A program made the translations under genes and the position numbers. The notes beneath the pieces were generated by a model that was given only the letters and a program-made list of their open reading frames with translations, was not told the DNA's origin and did no database searches. Of a stretch of DNA of 20,512 nt, positions 14,022-20,512 are shown in pieces (within the stretch, counting starts at the first letter, position 1; each line of letters starts with the position of its first letter). The stretch is from the NCBI GenBank assembly GCA_031555175.1, contig JAVBUP010000040.1, positions 1 to 20,512 of the forward strand, in the 5' to 3' direction. Source of the DNA: JAVBUP01 sp031555175 (GTDB lineage Bacteria > Bacillota_I > Bacilli_A > Erysipelotrichales > Coprobacillaceae).

Positions 14022-15220
14022 AGATTCAACCGAAATTATTGGAAGGTGAAGTAAAAGCTATTCCATCCAAGAGTATTTTGCATCGAGTATTGATTGCGTA
14101 TTTTTTGGCTAATCAAATTCCAATGACATCGAGCAATATTGATAGTAGCGATATAACCGCTACAAAAAACGCACTTAAATCATTAAGAGATAAAGATGCA
14201 ATTAACTGTGGTGAATCAGGGAGTACGTTGCGTTTCCTTATCCCATTAGCTCTAGTAATAAATGAGACAGCAATATTTACTGGTCAGGGGAGATTATTGC
14301 AAAGGCCACTAGAACCTTATTTTAAGATATTTAATGACCAAGGAATTGATTATAAATTAAGTGATAAATCCTTAGTGTTAAATGGTAAATTGCAACCAGG
14401 TATATTTAATATCCCTGGGGATATTAGCTCACAATTTATTAGCGGTTTATTATTTGCGTTGCCATTACTTGATGGAGATTCAAAGATTTATATTACATCA
14501 CCATTAGAGTCTAGGGGATATGTCGATATGACTATCAGAGTTCTTAAGGATTTTGGATTAGAAATAAAAGCTACTGAATCTGGATATGAAGTCCCTGGCA
14601 ATCAAAAATATCACTATGATGGTGTATATCAAATAGAAAGTGACTTTTCGCAAATTGCTTTTTGGTTAGTGGCAAACTGCTTAGACAGTGAAATATCGGT
14701 AAAAGAAATAAATTTTGACTCAATGCAACCAGATTATGCAATAATTGATATTTTGATGAAGATGGGAGCAATGATCCTAGCTACAGATAATAGCCTTGAA
14801 GTAATAGTCGATGAACTTTATGGCATTGAGATTGATGCTAGTAATTGCATAGATTTAGTTCCAATTCTATGTGTGTTAGCTAGTTTGGTAAATGGGACAA
14901 CAACAATCAAGAATGTAAATCGTTTGAAGTATAAAGAAAGCGATCGTTTGATGGCAATAGTTACAGAACTAAAAAAACTGTCTGCCGATATTAATATTAA
15001 TAACAATGATATAATAATAAGTGGCAAAGAACATTTGCTTGGCAATGTTGTGGATTCGCATAATGACCATCGTATTGCGATGTCTTTGGCAATTGCTGCG
15101 ACACGTTGTATCGGTAATGTTGTTATAAATAATAGCGAGTGTGTAAAGAAATCGTATCCAGATTTCTATAAAGATTATATTAGTATAGGAGGGAAAGTAG
15201 ATGAGTTCAACATGGGGTAA
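14012..15220 (+). CDS. aroA: 5-enolpyruvylshikimate-3-phosphate synthase
   Basis: Transfers enolpyruvyl from PEP to shikimate-3-phosphate (step 6). The enzyme's hallmarks are present: SKSILHR at 19-25, GESGSTLRFL at 67-76, RPLEPYF near 98-104, SSQFISG at 139-145, Asp281 in IDLVPIL (the catalytic Asp position), KYKESDR at 306-312 and DSHNDHRIAMS at 348-358. The 402 aa length is short compared with about 425 for most bacterial enzymes, but no motif is lost. AAGGAG at 13998-14003 inside aroB is its ribosome site. Overlaps of 10 bases with aroB and 20 with aroC indicate translational coupling. Confidence 0.97.
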   Translation: MQVKIQPKLLEGEVKAIPSKSILHRVLIAYFLANQIPMTSSNIDSSDITATKNALKSLRDKDAINCGESGSTLRFLIPLALVINETAIFTGQGRLLQRPLEPYFKIFNDQGIDYKLSDKSLVLNGKLQPGIFNIPGDISSQFISGLLFALPLLDGDSKIYITSPLESRGYVDMTIRVLKDFGLEIKATESGYEVPGNQKYHYDGVYQIESDFSQIAFWLVANCLDSEISVKEINFDSMQPDYAIIDILMKMGAMILATDNSLEVIVDELYGIEIDASNCIDLVPILCVLASLVNGTTTIKNVNRLKYKESDRLMAIVTELKKLSADININNNDIIISGKEHLLGNVVDSHNDHRIAMSLAIAATRCIGNVVINNSECVKKSYPDFYKDYISIGGKVDEFNMG

Positions 15221-16274
15221 AAATATTAAGCTATCAATATTTGGTGAATCACATGGGCCAGCAATTGGGTGCGTAATCGATGGGATTAAAGCTGGTCTGC
15301 TGATTGATATTGAACAAATAAAGAATGAAATGAAGCGTAGAAAATCAATCTCTGATTTGATGACACCTAGACATGAACAAGATGAGTTTGAAATTATATC
15401 TGGTATAAAAAATGGTTATACTACGGGTTCTCCTTTATGTATGATAATTAAAAACACTGATTATAGAGAAAATGATTATTTAGTTTTAGATCAAATAATG
15501 AGACCAGGGCATAGTGATTATCCTGCACATATTAAACATCATGGATTCAACCAAAAATCAGGTGGCGGACACTTCTCTGGCAGATTGACAGCACCATTGG
15601 TATTTGCAGGTGCTATTGCTAAGCAATTATTAGTAATACATAATATTGAGTTTGGTAGCCATCTAGCTAATGTTGGACCAATTCAAGATGACAGATTTGA
15701 TTTATTAAACCCAGAATTTGCTGATATTTGTCATAAAGAATTGCCTGTAATTAATGATGAGCTTATTCTAGAGATAAAAGAGTATTTATTGGAAGCAAAG
15801 GAAAGAAAAGATTCAGTAGGGGCAAGTATTGAAGCCACTGCAGTAAATTTACCAATAGGCCTTGGGGAACCGTTTTTCGCTAGTGTTGAGGGCAACCTTT
15901 CTGGTTTATTATTTTCTATTCCTGGAGTAAAGGGAGTAGAATTTGGTTTAGGATTTGAATTTGTATCATGTAATGGTGGAGAAGTTATAGATTCATATCA
16001 ATATGAAAATGGTGATGTTGTTTTAACCGCTAATAATAATGGCGGAATACTTGGGGGACTAACTACCGGTGCGCCACTAATCGTACGTGTAGCTTTTAAA
16101 CCAACTTCTTCTATTGGACAGCCTATGCAAACGATTAATGTTGTTCAACAAGAAAATGAAACATTATTATTAGAAGGAAGACACGATACGTGTATTGCCT
16201 TAAGAGCTGGGGTAATAGTTGAAGCGTGTATGGCACTGACTATCTTGGATTTAATGGGTGACTATGATGGATAA
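15201..16274 (+). CDS. aroC: Chorismate synthase
   Basis: Needs reduced FMN to remove phosphate from EPSP and form chorismate (step 7). The three family signatures are visible: GESHGPAIGCVIDG near residues 14-27, a histidine-rich RPGHSDYPAHIKHHGF followed by SGGGHFSGR in the first third, and EGRHDTCIALRAG near the C-terminus. At 357 aa it is of normal length. AGGAGGG at about 15188-15194, inside the end of aroA, is the ribosome site. Its 3' end carries the start of the trifunctional gene. Whether it is mono- or bifunctional for flavin reduction cannot be read; the flavoprotein at the operon end is not an evident flavin reductase. Confidence 0.97.
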   Translation: MSSTWGKNIKLSIFGESHGPAIGCVIDGIKAGLLIDIEQIKNEMKRRKSISDLMTPRHEQDEFEIISGIKNGYTTGSPLCMIIKNTDYRENDYLVLDQIMRPGHSDYPAHIKHHGFNQKSGGGHFSGRLTAPLVFAGAIAKQLLVIHNIEFGSHLANVGPIQDDRFDLLNPEFADICHKELPVINDELILEIKEYLLEAKERKDSVGASIEATAVNLPIGLGEPFFASVEGNLSGLLFSIPGVKGVEFGLGFEFVSCNGGEVIDSYQYENGDVVLTANNNGGILGGLTTGAPLIVRVAFKPTSSIGQPMQTINVVQQENETLLLEGRHDTCIALRAGVIVEACMALTILDLMGDYDG

Positions 16275-17838
16275 CAAATTAGATAGTTATAGAAAGCAAA
16301 TCGATAGTATTGATAAGAAATTAATGGAACTCTTTGAAGAGAGAATGGATGTTTCAAAAGAAATTGGTATGTATAAATACGTTAATGATTTACCTATTCA
16401 TAATGAGAAACGTGAGCTAGAGAATATTCAACGTAATAATTCATTATTACATAATCAGTCGTTAGCTACTTATTCAACGAAGTTCTTAAAGGCAATAATG
16501 GAAGAAAGTAAAGACTATCAACATGATGTCCAAAATAAGTTTAAGTATGGGCTATTAGGGCAAAATATTAGTTATTCATTATCGCCATCTATTCACCAAC
16601 AAGTTTTCAATCATTTAGACAAGGATTATATATATGGATTAATTGATGTCGAAAAACAAAAAATAGATAATGTTCTTAATTTATTAAGAGATAAGAAATT
16701 ACTTGGAATCAATGTAACAATACCTTTTAAAGAATCAGTTTTCTCAATGCTTGATCAAGCAGATAGTATTTCCGGGGAAATAGGTGCTGTGAATACTATT
16801 AAACTTGAAGGAAATCAACTAGTAGGTTATAACACAGATTATTATGGATTTTCGAAAATGCTAGTTAAGAACAACATAAATGTAGCTAATAAACATGTTA
16901 CAGTTTTAGGTACTGGCGGGGCGTGTAAAATGGTATTGGCATATTTAGTAAATAATAAAGCGGCTAGTATTACAGTTGTATCGCGTAGTAAAGATAACAT
17001 TGCGCTATTGCAAGATAAATATCATAGTATTAATGGGTTTACATATGATGATGTAAGAGAACTTTGTGGGGATATTATCATAAATACAACACCATTAGGA
17101 ATGAATGACAAAATAGATGATACACCAATGGATAAAGGAATAGTTGCTAGATATCAAGTGGCGATTGATTTAATATATAATCCATGGCAAACAAGATTTA
17201 TTTTTGAAGCAAAAATGAACGGGTTAAAAACAATTAATGGTTGGGAAATGCTGGTATATCAAGCAATTGAAGCTCAAAGGATATGGCAAGATGAGATTAT
17301 CTATGAGGAAGATATCATTACAGAAGTTTCTAAAGAAATATTTAAAAATCGAAATATAGTATTAATTGGTATGCCAGGTTCTGGTAAAACAACTGTTTCT
17401 ACAATTTTGGCGCAACAGTTAAATATGGATTTAGTAAATATGGATAAGTATATTGAAGAGAATAGCAATAGTAAAATTAATGATTTATTTGCTAATGGGG
17501 AAAGAACATTTAGGGATTTAGAGTCTTTAGCTTGTAAGAAGTTGGCGCAGTTAAAGAATACGATAATTGATTGTGGTGGTGGTGTAGTTGAACGTGAAGA
17601 GAATATGTTTTGGCTAGCTAGTAATGGAATAGTGATCTTATTAGATCGCAATCTAGATGAAACTTTAAAAACAATTGATATAGAAAATCGCCCATTACTA
17701 AAAGACAATCCAGAATATATCTATGAACTAAAAAAGAATAGAGCACATTTATATAAAAAATATAGTGAAGTGTGTATAGTAAATGATGGTAAAATAGATA
17801 AAGCGGTAGAATTGATAAAAAATTATATTGAGGTGTAA
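16267..17838 (+). CDS. Trifunctional chorismate mutase / shikimate dehydrogenase / shikimate kinase
   Basis: One 523-residue polypeptide with three shikimate-pathway enzymes. Residues 1-85: AroQ-class chorismate mutase (YRKQIDSIDKKLMELFEERM, then VSKEIGMYK). Residues about 92-350: shikimate dehydrogenase (AroE) with SLSPSIHQ, NVTIPFKES (Lys155), YNTDYYGF (Asp191), nucleotide loop LGTGGACK at 214-221, and NTTPLGM. Residues about 362-523: shikimate kinase (AroK) with Walker A GMPGSGKTT at 368-376, MDKYIEE, ERTFRDLE, CGGGVV and NRPLL. All catalytic motifs look intact. The start is ATG 16267 (GGGTGA at 16255-16260, 6 bases away) rather than GTG 16258 or ATG 16264. It overlaps aroC by 8 bases. The enzymes are not consecutive in the pathway: AroE and AroK are steps 4 and 5, the mutase is past chorismate. 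Confidence 0.95.
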   Translation: MDNKLDSYRKQIDSIDKKLMELFEERMDVSKEIGMYKYVNDLPIHNEKRELENIQRNNSLLHNQSLATYSTKFLKAIMEESKDYQHDVQNKFKYGLLGQNISYSLSPSIHQQVFNHLDKDYIYGLIDVEKQKIDNVLNLLRDKKLLGINVTIPFKESVFSMLDQADSISGEIGAVNTIKLEGNQLVGYNTDYYGFSKMLVKNNINVANKHVTVLGTGGACKMVLAYLVNNKAASITVVSRSKDNIALLQDKYHSINGFTYDDVRELCGDIIINTTPLGMNDKIDDTPMDKGIVARYQVAIDLIYNPWQTRFIFEAKMNGLKTINGWEMLVYQAIEAQRIWQDEIIYEEDIITEVSKEIFKNRNIVLIGMPGSGKTTVSTILAQQLNMDLVNMDKYIEENSNSKINDLFANGERTFRDLESLACKKLAQLKNTIIDCGGGVVEREENMFWLASNGIVILLDRNLDETLKTIDIENRPLLKDNPEYIYELKKNRAHLYKKYSEVCIVNDGKIDKAVELIKNYIEV

Positions 17839-17841
17839 CAC

Positions 17842-18279
17842 ATGAAAATACTAGTATTAAATGGAGTAAATCTAAATATGCTTGGTGTAAGGGAAAAAGA
17901 TATTTATGGGACTATTACTTTGGATGCCATAAACTCTTTAATCCTTGAGGAAGCAACTAAACTAGGGGTTGAGGTAGTCTTCAAGCAAGATAACGTAGAA
18001 GGTGAATTAGTAAATATTATCCATCAAGCCTATTTCAATGGTACGGATGGTATACTGTTTAATCCAGGTGCTTATACACATACAAGCATTGCTCTATTAG
18101 ATGCTTTAAAAGCAGTACAAATACCAACTGTTGAAGTTCATCTATCAAATATTTATGAAAGAGAAGAATTTAGAAAAATTTCATACATTAAGGAAGCATG
18201 TATTGCATCAGTTTATGGGTTACAGGAAAACAGCTATCTTAAAGCATTACATATATTAGTTGAATATTTAAATAAGTAA
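17842..18279 (+). CDS. aroQ: 3-dehydroquinate dehydratase, type II
   Basis: Trans-dehydratase forming 3-dehydroshikimate (step 3); type II enzymes are dodecamers. Features: LVLNGVNLNMLGVREKDIYG at 4-23 with the catalytic Tyr22, the NPGAYTHTS segment containing the catalytic His, and VEVHLSNIYEREEFR, which binds substrate. The 145 aa length is normal. GAGGTG at about 17829-17834, within the 3' end of the preceding gene, is its ribosome site, and only 3 bases separate the genes. The name aroQ is shared in the literature with a class of chorismate mutase; here it means the dehydratase. Confidence 0.96.
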   Translation: MKILVLNGVNLNMLGVREKDIYGTITLDAINSLILEEATKLGVEVVFKQDNVEGELVNIIHQAYFNGTDGILFNPGAYTHTSIALLDALKAVQIPTVEVHLSNIYEREEFRKISYIKEACIASVYGLQENSYLKALHILVEYLNK

Positions 18280-18291
18280 GGAAGTGGACAA

Positions 18292-19305
18292 ATGATAATA
18301 ATTATGAAAAAAGATGCTGATAAATCAGCAATTGAAAAAGTACATAAAAATATAACTAATCTTGGATTAACAACAAACATAACAAAAGGTAATGATTGTG
18401 TGATGATTGGTATTTTGGGTGATACTAGCATTGTCGATCAATATAAAGTATTAGCCAATAAAAATGTTGAAAAAATAATTAAGGTTCATGAGCCTTACAA
18501 AAAAGTTAACCGCAAATTTCATCCGGAAGATAGTGTTATTAATGTATCAAATGTATTAGTTGGAGGAAATAAGGTTGTAGTAATAGCTGGACCATGTTCA
18601 GTAGAATCACAAGACCAAATCATAGAAATAGCTAAGCAGGTTAAAGCAGCTGGTGCAACGATACTAAGAGGAGGTGCTTTTAAACCACGAACTAGCCCAT
18701 ATTCATTTCAAGGGCTTGAATTAGAAGGGCTAAGATTATTAGTTAAGGCAAAAGAAGCTACAGGACTTCCAATTGTAACAGAAATAACTTCAACTATGTA
18801 TCTTGATGAGTTTATCGAACATGTTGATTTAATTCAAGTGGGTGCTAGAAACATGCAAAACTTTGATTTGTTAAAAGCACTTGGGAAGATAAATAAACCA
18901 ATTTTACTAAAAAGAGGGTTGAGTGCTACATATGAGGAATGGTTGATGGCGGCTGAATATATTTTTGCGGCTGGTAACGATCAAGTAATTTTATGTGAAA
19001 GAGGCATTAGAACTTTTGAAACTTATACTAGAAATACATTAGACTTACAAGCTGCTCCAGTTATCAAAAAATTGACTCATTTACCAATTATTATTGATCC
19101 TAGTCATGCTGGTGGTAGAAGTGAGTTAGTAGAGCCAATGGCAAAGGCCGCGGTTGTATGTGGGGCGGATGGCTTAATGATTGAAGTGCATAATGATCCT
19201 GAGAGCGCATTAAGCGATGGACCACAATCAATTACGCCACAAGACTTTGAGAAACTTATGATAAAAGTTGGTAAGCTAGTAGAAATAGAAGGAAAGAGTT
19301 TATGA
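18292..19305 (+). CDS. aroF: DAHP synthase, type I-beta with N-terminal regulatory domain
   Basis: Condenses PEP and erythrose-4-phosphate to DAHP (step 1). Residues 1 to about 70 form the ferredoxin-like domain found in Thermotoga-type enzymes, which binds Tyr or Phe for feedback inhibition. The (beta/alpha)8 barrel follows, with AGPCSVES at 99-106 (metal Cys102), GGAFKPRTSPYSFQG at 127-141, DPSHAGG at 269-275 (His272), MIEVHNDP at 296-303 (Glu298) and SDG with Asp309. The 337 aa length is typical. AAGGAAG at 18278-18284 is 7 bases before the ATG. Although it is the first pathway step, it lies late in the operon. The symbol follows common usage for this family; some genomes call it aroG or aroA. 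Confidence 0.95.
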   Translation: MIIIMKKDADKSAIEKVHKNITNLGLTTNITKGNDCVMIGILGDTSIVDQYKVLANKNVEKIIKVHEPYKKVNRKFHPEDSVINVSNVLVGGNKVVVIAGPCSVESQDQIIEIAKQVKAAGATILRGGAFKPRTSPYSFQGLELEGLRLLVKAKEATGLPIVTEITSTMYLDEFIEHVDLIQVGARNMQNFDLLKALGKINKPILLKRGLSATYEEWLMAAEYIFAAGNDQVILCERGIRTFETYTRNTLDLQAAPVIKKLTHLPIIIDPSHAGGRSELVEPMAKAAVVCGADGLMIEVHNDPESALSDGPQSITPQDFEKLMIKVGKLVEIEGKSL

Positions 19306-19314
19306 GGTTAAACT

Positions 19315-20391
19315 ATGAAGAAATTATTTGATGAAATAACAATTAGAAATAAAGTACTAAGAAATAGAATTGTTGTACCACCGATGGTAATGTTTAACTG
19401 GTCAGATCATGCTGGGTTTGTATCGGATAAACATGTGGAGCATTATAAACAAATTTCGAATGGGAACCCAGGATTGATTATCCAAGAGGCAACATGTATT
19501 AGTAAAACTGGAAGATTGGTCGATAGTCAGTTGGGAATTTGGGATGATAAATTTATTCCTGGATTGCAAAGAATAACTAATGCAGTACATCAAAATGGAT
19601 GCCCAATCGTTGTTCAAATCCATCATGCTGGTATTGTTGGTATTGAAGAAGAAAATGTTTGTCCGTCTGCTTATAAAATGAAATGGCGTGATGGGGAAAG
19701 AGTTGGTAAAGAATTAACAGTAGATGGCTTAAAAGAAATCCAATCACAGTTTATTGAAGCTGCCTGTAGAGCATATGAAGCTGGATATGATGGAGTAGAA
19801 CTTCATGGATGTCATAACTATTTCTTGTGTCAGTTACTTAATAGTAGAGTAAACACACGTGATGATATCTATGGAAAAGATCCTGTTGGATATATCAGTG
19901 AGATAATGTCTGGTATTAGAAAGTTAACTAATGATGACTTTATTATTGGTATTCGTTTAGGAGGATTTGAACCTACATTAGAAATGGCAATTGAACATGC
20001 GAAGAAACTAGAGGAAGCTGGTATTGATTATATTAATGTTTCATTTGGCTTTGGAGTAGAGTCAATAATGCAAGTTCCTGAATCATTCGCTAATAATCCG
20101 ATTCATTATGCTGCAAAAATGATAAAGGATAGTGTGGCAACACCAGTATTTGCAGTTAACTTAATTACTTCAAAAAAAGAAGCCCAAGATATTATCGATA
20201 CTTGTGGTGTTGATATGATAAATGTTGGCCGTGGCGTGCTTGTAAACTATAATTGGGCTGATGATGCTCTTCATGATAGGGATACAGGAAAATGTTTGCA
20301 CTGTAAAGTTTGCCAATGGCGAATTGATTCGACAAGATGTGCAGGAAAAGTATTATATGAGCGTAATAAAACGGTTCTTAGACAACCGTAG
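19315..20391 (+). CDS. Old Yellow Enzyme-family flavoprotein with C-terminal Cys cluster
   Basis: FMN-dependent NAD(P)H oxidoreductase fold of 358 aa. The barrel is recognised by the N-terminal LRNRIVVPPMVM at 15-26, QIHHAG at 101-106, GYDGVELHGCHNYFLCQLL at 158-175 (the usual HGAHGYLL segment with changes), SRVNTRDDIYG and the C-terminal NVGRG. After the barrel are cysteines 327, 330, 333 and 342 (C-x2-C-x2-C-x8-C), reminiscent of the [4Fe-4S] site of 2,4-dienoyl-CoA reductase-type members, but the FAD/NADPH domain those enzymes carry next is absent. The gene follows aroF by 9 bases and ends the operon, so it is cotranscribed with the shikimate genes. GAGGT near 19304-19308 is the ribosome site. 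The substrate is unknown; a reductase for an enone or aromatic-pathway product is possible. Confidence 0.85.
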   Translation: MKKLFDEITIRNKVLRNRIVVPPMVMFNWSDHAGFVSDKHVEHYKQISNGNPGLIIQEATCISKTGRLVDSQLGIWDDKFIPGLQRITNAVHQNGCPIVVQIHHAGIVGIEEENVCPSAYKMKWRDGERVGKELTVDGLKEIQSQFIEAACRAYEAGYDGVELHGCHNYFLCQLLNSRVNTRDDIYGKDPVGYISEIMSGIRKLTNDDFIIGIRLGGFEPTLEMAIEHAKKLEEAGIDYINVSFGFGVESIMQVPESFANNPIHYAAKMIKDSVATPVFAVNLITSKKEAQDIIDTCGVDMINVGRGVLVNYNWADDALHDRDTGKCLHCKVCQWRIDSTRCAGKVLYERNKTVLRQP

Positions 20392-20421
20392 GGGTGAACG
20401 ATAAACGTTTATCCCTTTTTT
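20391..20421 (+). terminator. Terminator of the aro operon
   Basis: A 10-bp stem (20391-20400 with 20406-20415, two G-U pairs), ATAAA loop and six T residues. The final base of the operon's last stop codon is the first base of the stem. Confidence 0.85.
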
Positions 20422-20441
20422 GTATATTAATTTGTCAATAG

Positions 20442-20510
20442 GAACAGTTTAGTAAGAGAATTCGTTTACGATAGTGAACGAATGATCGATAACCATAAGC
20501 TGTTCTTTTT
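20442..20510 (+). ncRNA. Structured, U-tailed element of unknown identity
   Basis: Two nested helices can be drawn: an outer 10-bp stem (20442-20451 with 20496-20505, one G-U pair) and an inner 10-bp hairpin (20460-20469 with 20474-20483, one G-U pair, GATA loop), separated by an 8 x 12 base internal loop. Five T residues follow at 20506-20510. It lies after the aro operon terminator. It could be a small RNA, a leader or attenuator of a gene beyond the edge, or an elaborate terminator. It matches no RNA family that I recognise. Confidence 0.45.
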
Positions 20511-20512
20511 AA

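Noticed and set aside
17301..17708. Long minus-strand open frame opposite the shikimate kinase domain
   Set aside because: It is the complement of a well-supported coding frame with intact Walker A and kinase motifs, and has no ribosome site or recognisable family.
1..20512. CRISPR arrays, tRNA or rRNA genes, prophage modules
   Set aside because: No regularly spaced repeats, cloverleaf-like sequences, rRNA-like stretches or phage structural genes were found on reading the window.

Overview
The window is AT-rich chromosomal DNA from a low-GC Gram-positive bacterium (Bacillota), possibly a Bacilli or Erysipelotrichia lineage near the Mollicutes. Evidence: strong AGGAGG/AGGTGA-type ribosome sites, TGA used as a normal stop, U-tailed hairpin terminators, an archaeal/eukaryotic-type prolyl-tRNA synthetase, a GerE-like regulator and the DapL route to meso-diaminopimelate. 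The genus cannot be fixed from sequence alone.

Layout. 1-~1010 (-): IS30-family element with an intact transposase running off the left edge. 1092-3271 (+): proS and a tyrosine phosphatase. 3342-4944 (+): a Core-2/I-branching (GT14-like) glycosyltransferase overlapping a LicD-type phosphotransferase. 4968-8038 (-), convergent on licD: a LicC-like nucleotidyltransferase fused to a CobD-like PLP enzyme, translationally coupled to a DUF1015 protein. 8231-8920 (-): CPBP/CAAX-type membrane protein with an incomplete active site. 9019-10102 (+): small sigma-region-4-like protein, acyl carrier protein, Fur-family regulator. 10117-12109 (-): dapF-dapL. 12169-12513 (-): XRE regulator. 12705-12908 (+): GerE-like regulator with a TTG start. 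12999-20391 (+): one operon aroB-aroA-aroC-[chorismate mutase/aroE/aroK]-aroQ-aroF plus an Old Yellow Enzyme-family flavoprotein. The last 90 bases hold a structured, U-tailed element.

How the genes work together. The aro operon encodes every step from phosphoenolpyruvate and erythrose-4-phosphate to chorismate, plus chorismate mutase to prephenate, in six genes; three activities sit in one polypeptide. The dapL-dapF pair converts tetrahydrodipicolinate to LL- and then meso-DAP for peptidoglycan and lysine. The most intriguing group is 3342-8038: a glycosyltransferase, LicD, LicC-like/CobD-like fusion and DUF1015 could form a route from serine through O-phosphoserine and phosphoethanolamine to a CDP-amino-alcohol used to decorate a surface glycan. 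The domain assignments come from motifs; the pathway is inference.

Gene boundaries are very compact. Several predicted -10 boxes lie 6-7 bases before the Shine-Dalgarno sequence, giving 10-14 base leaders. Several stop codons lie inside terminator hairpins. No gene-free stretch exceeds 200 bases; the longest are 912-1091, 8039-8230 and 12514-12704, whose contents are described in the entries.
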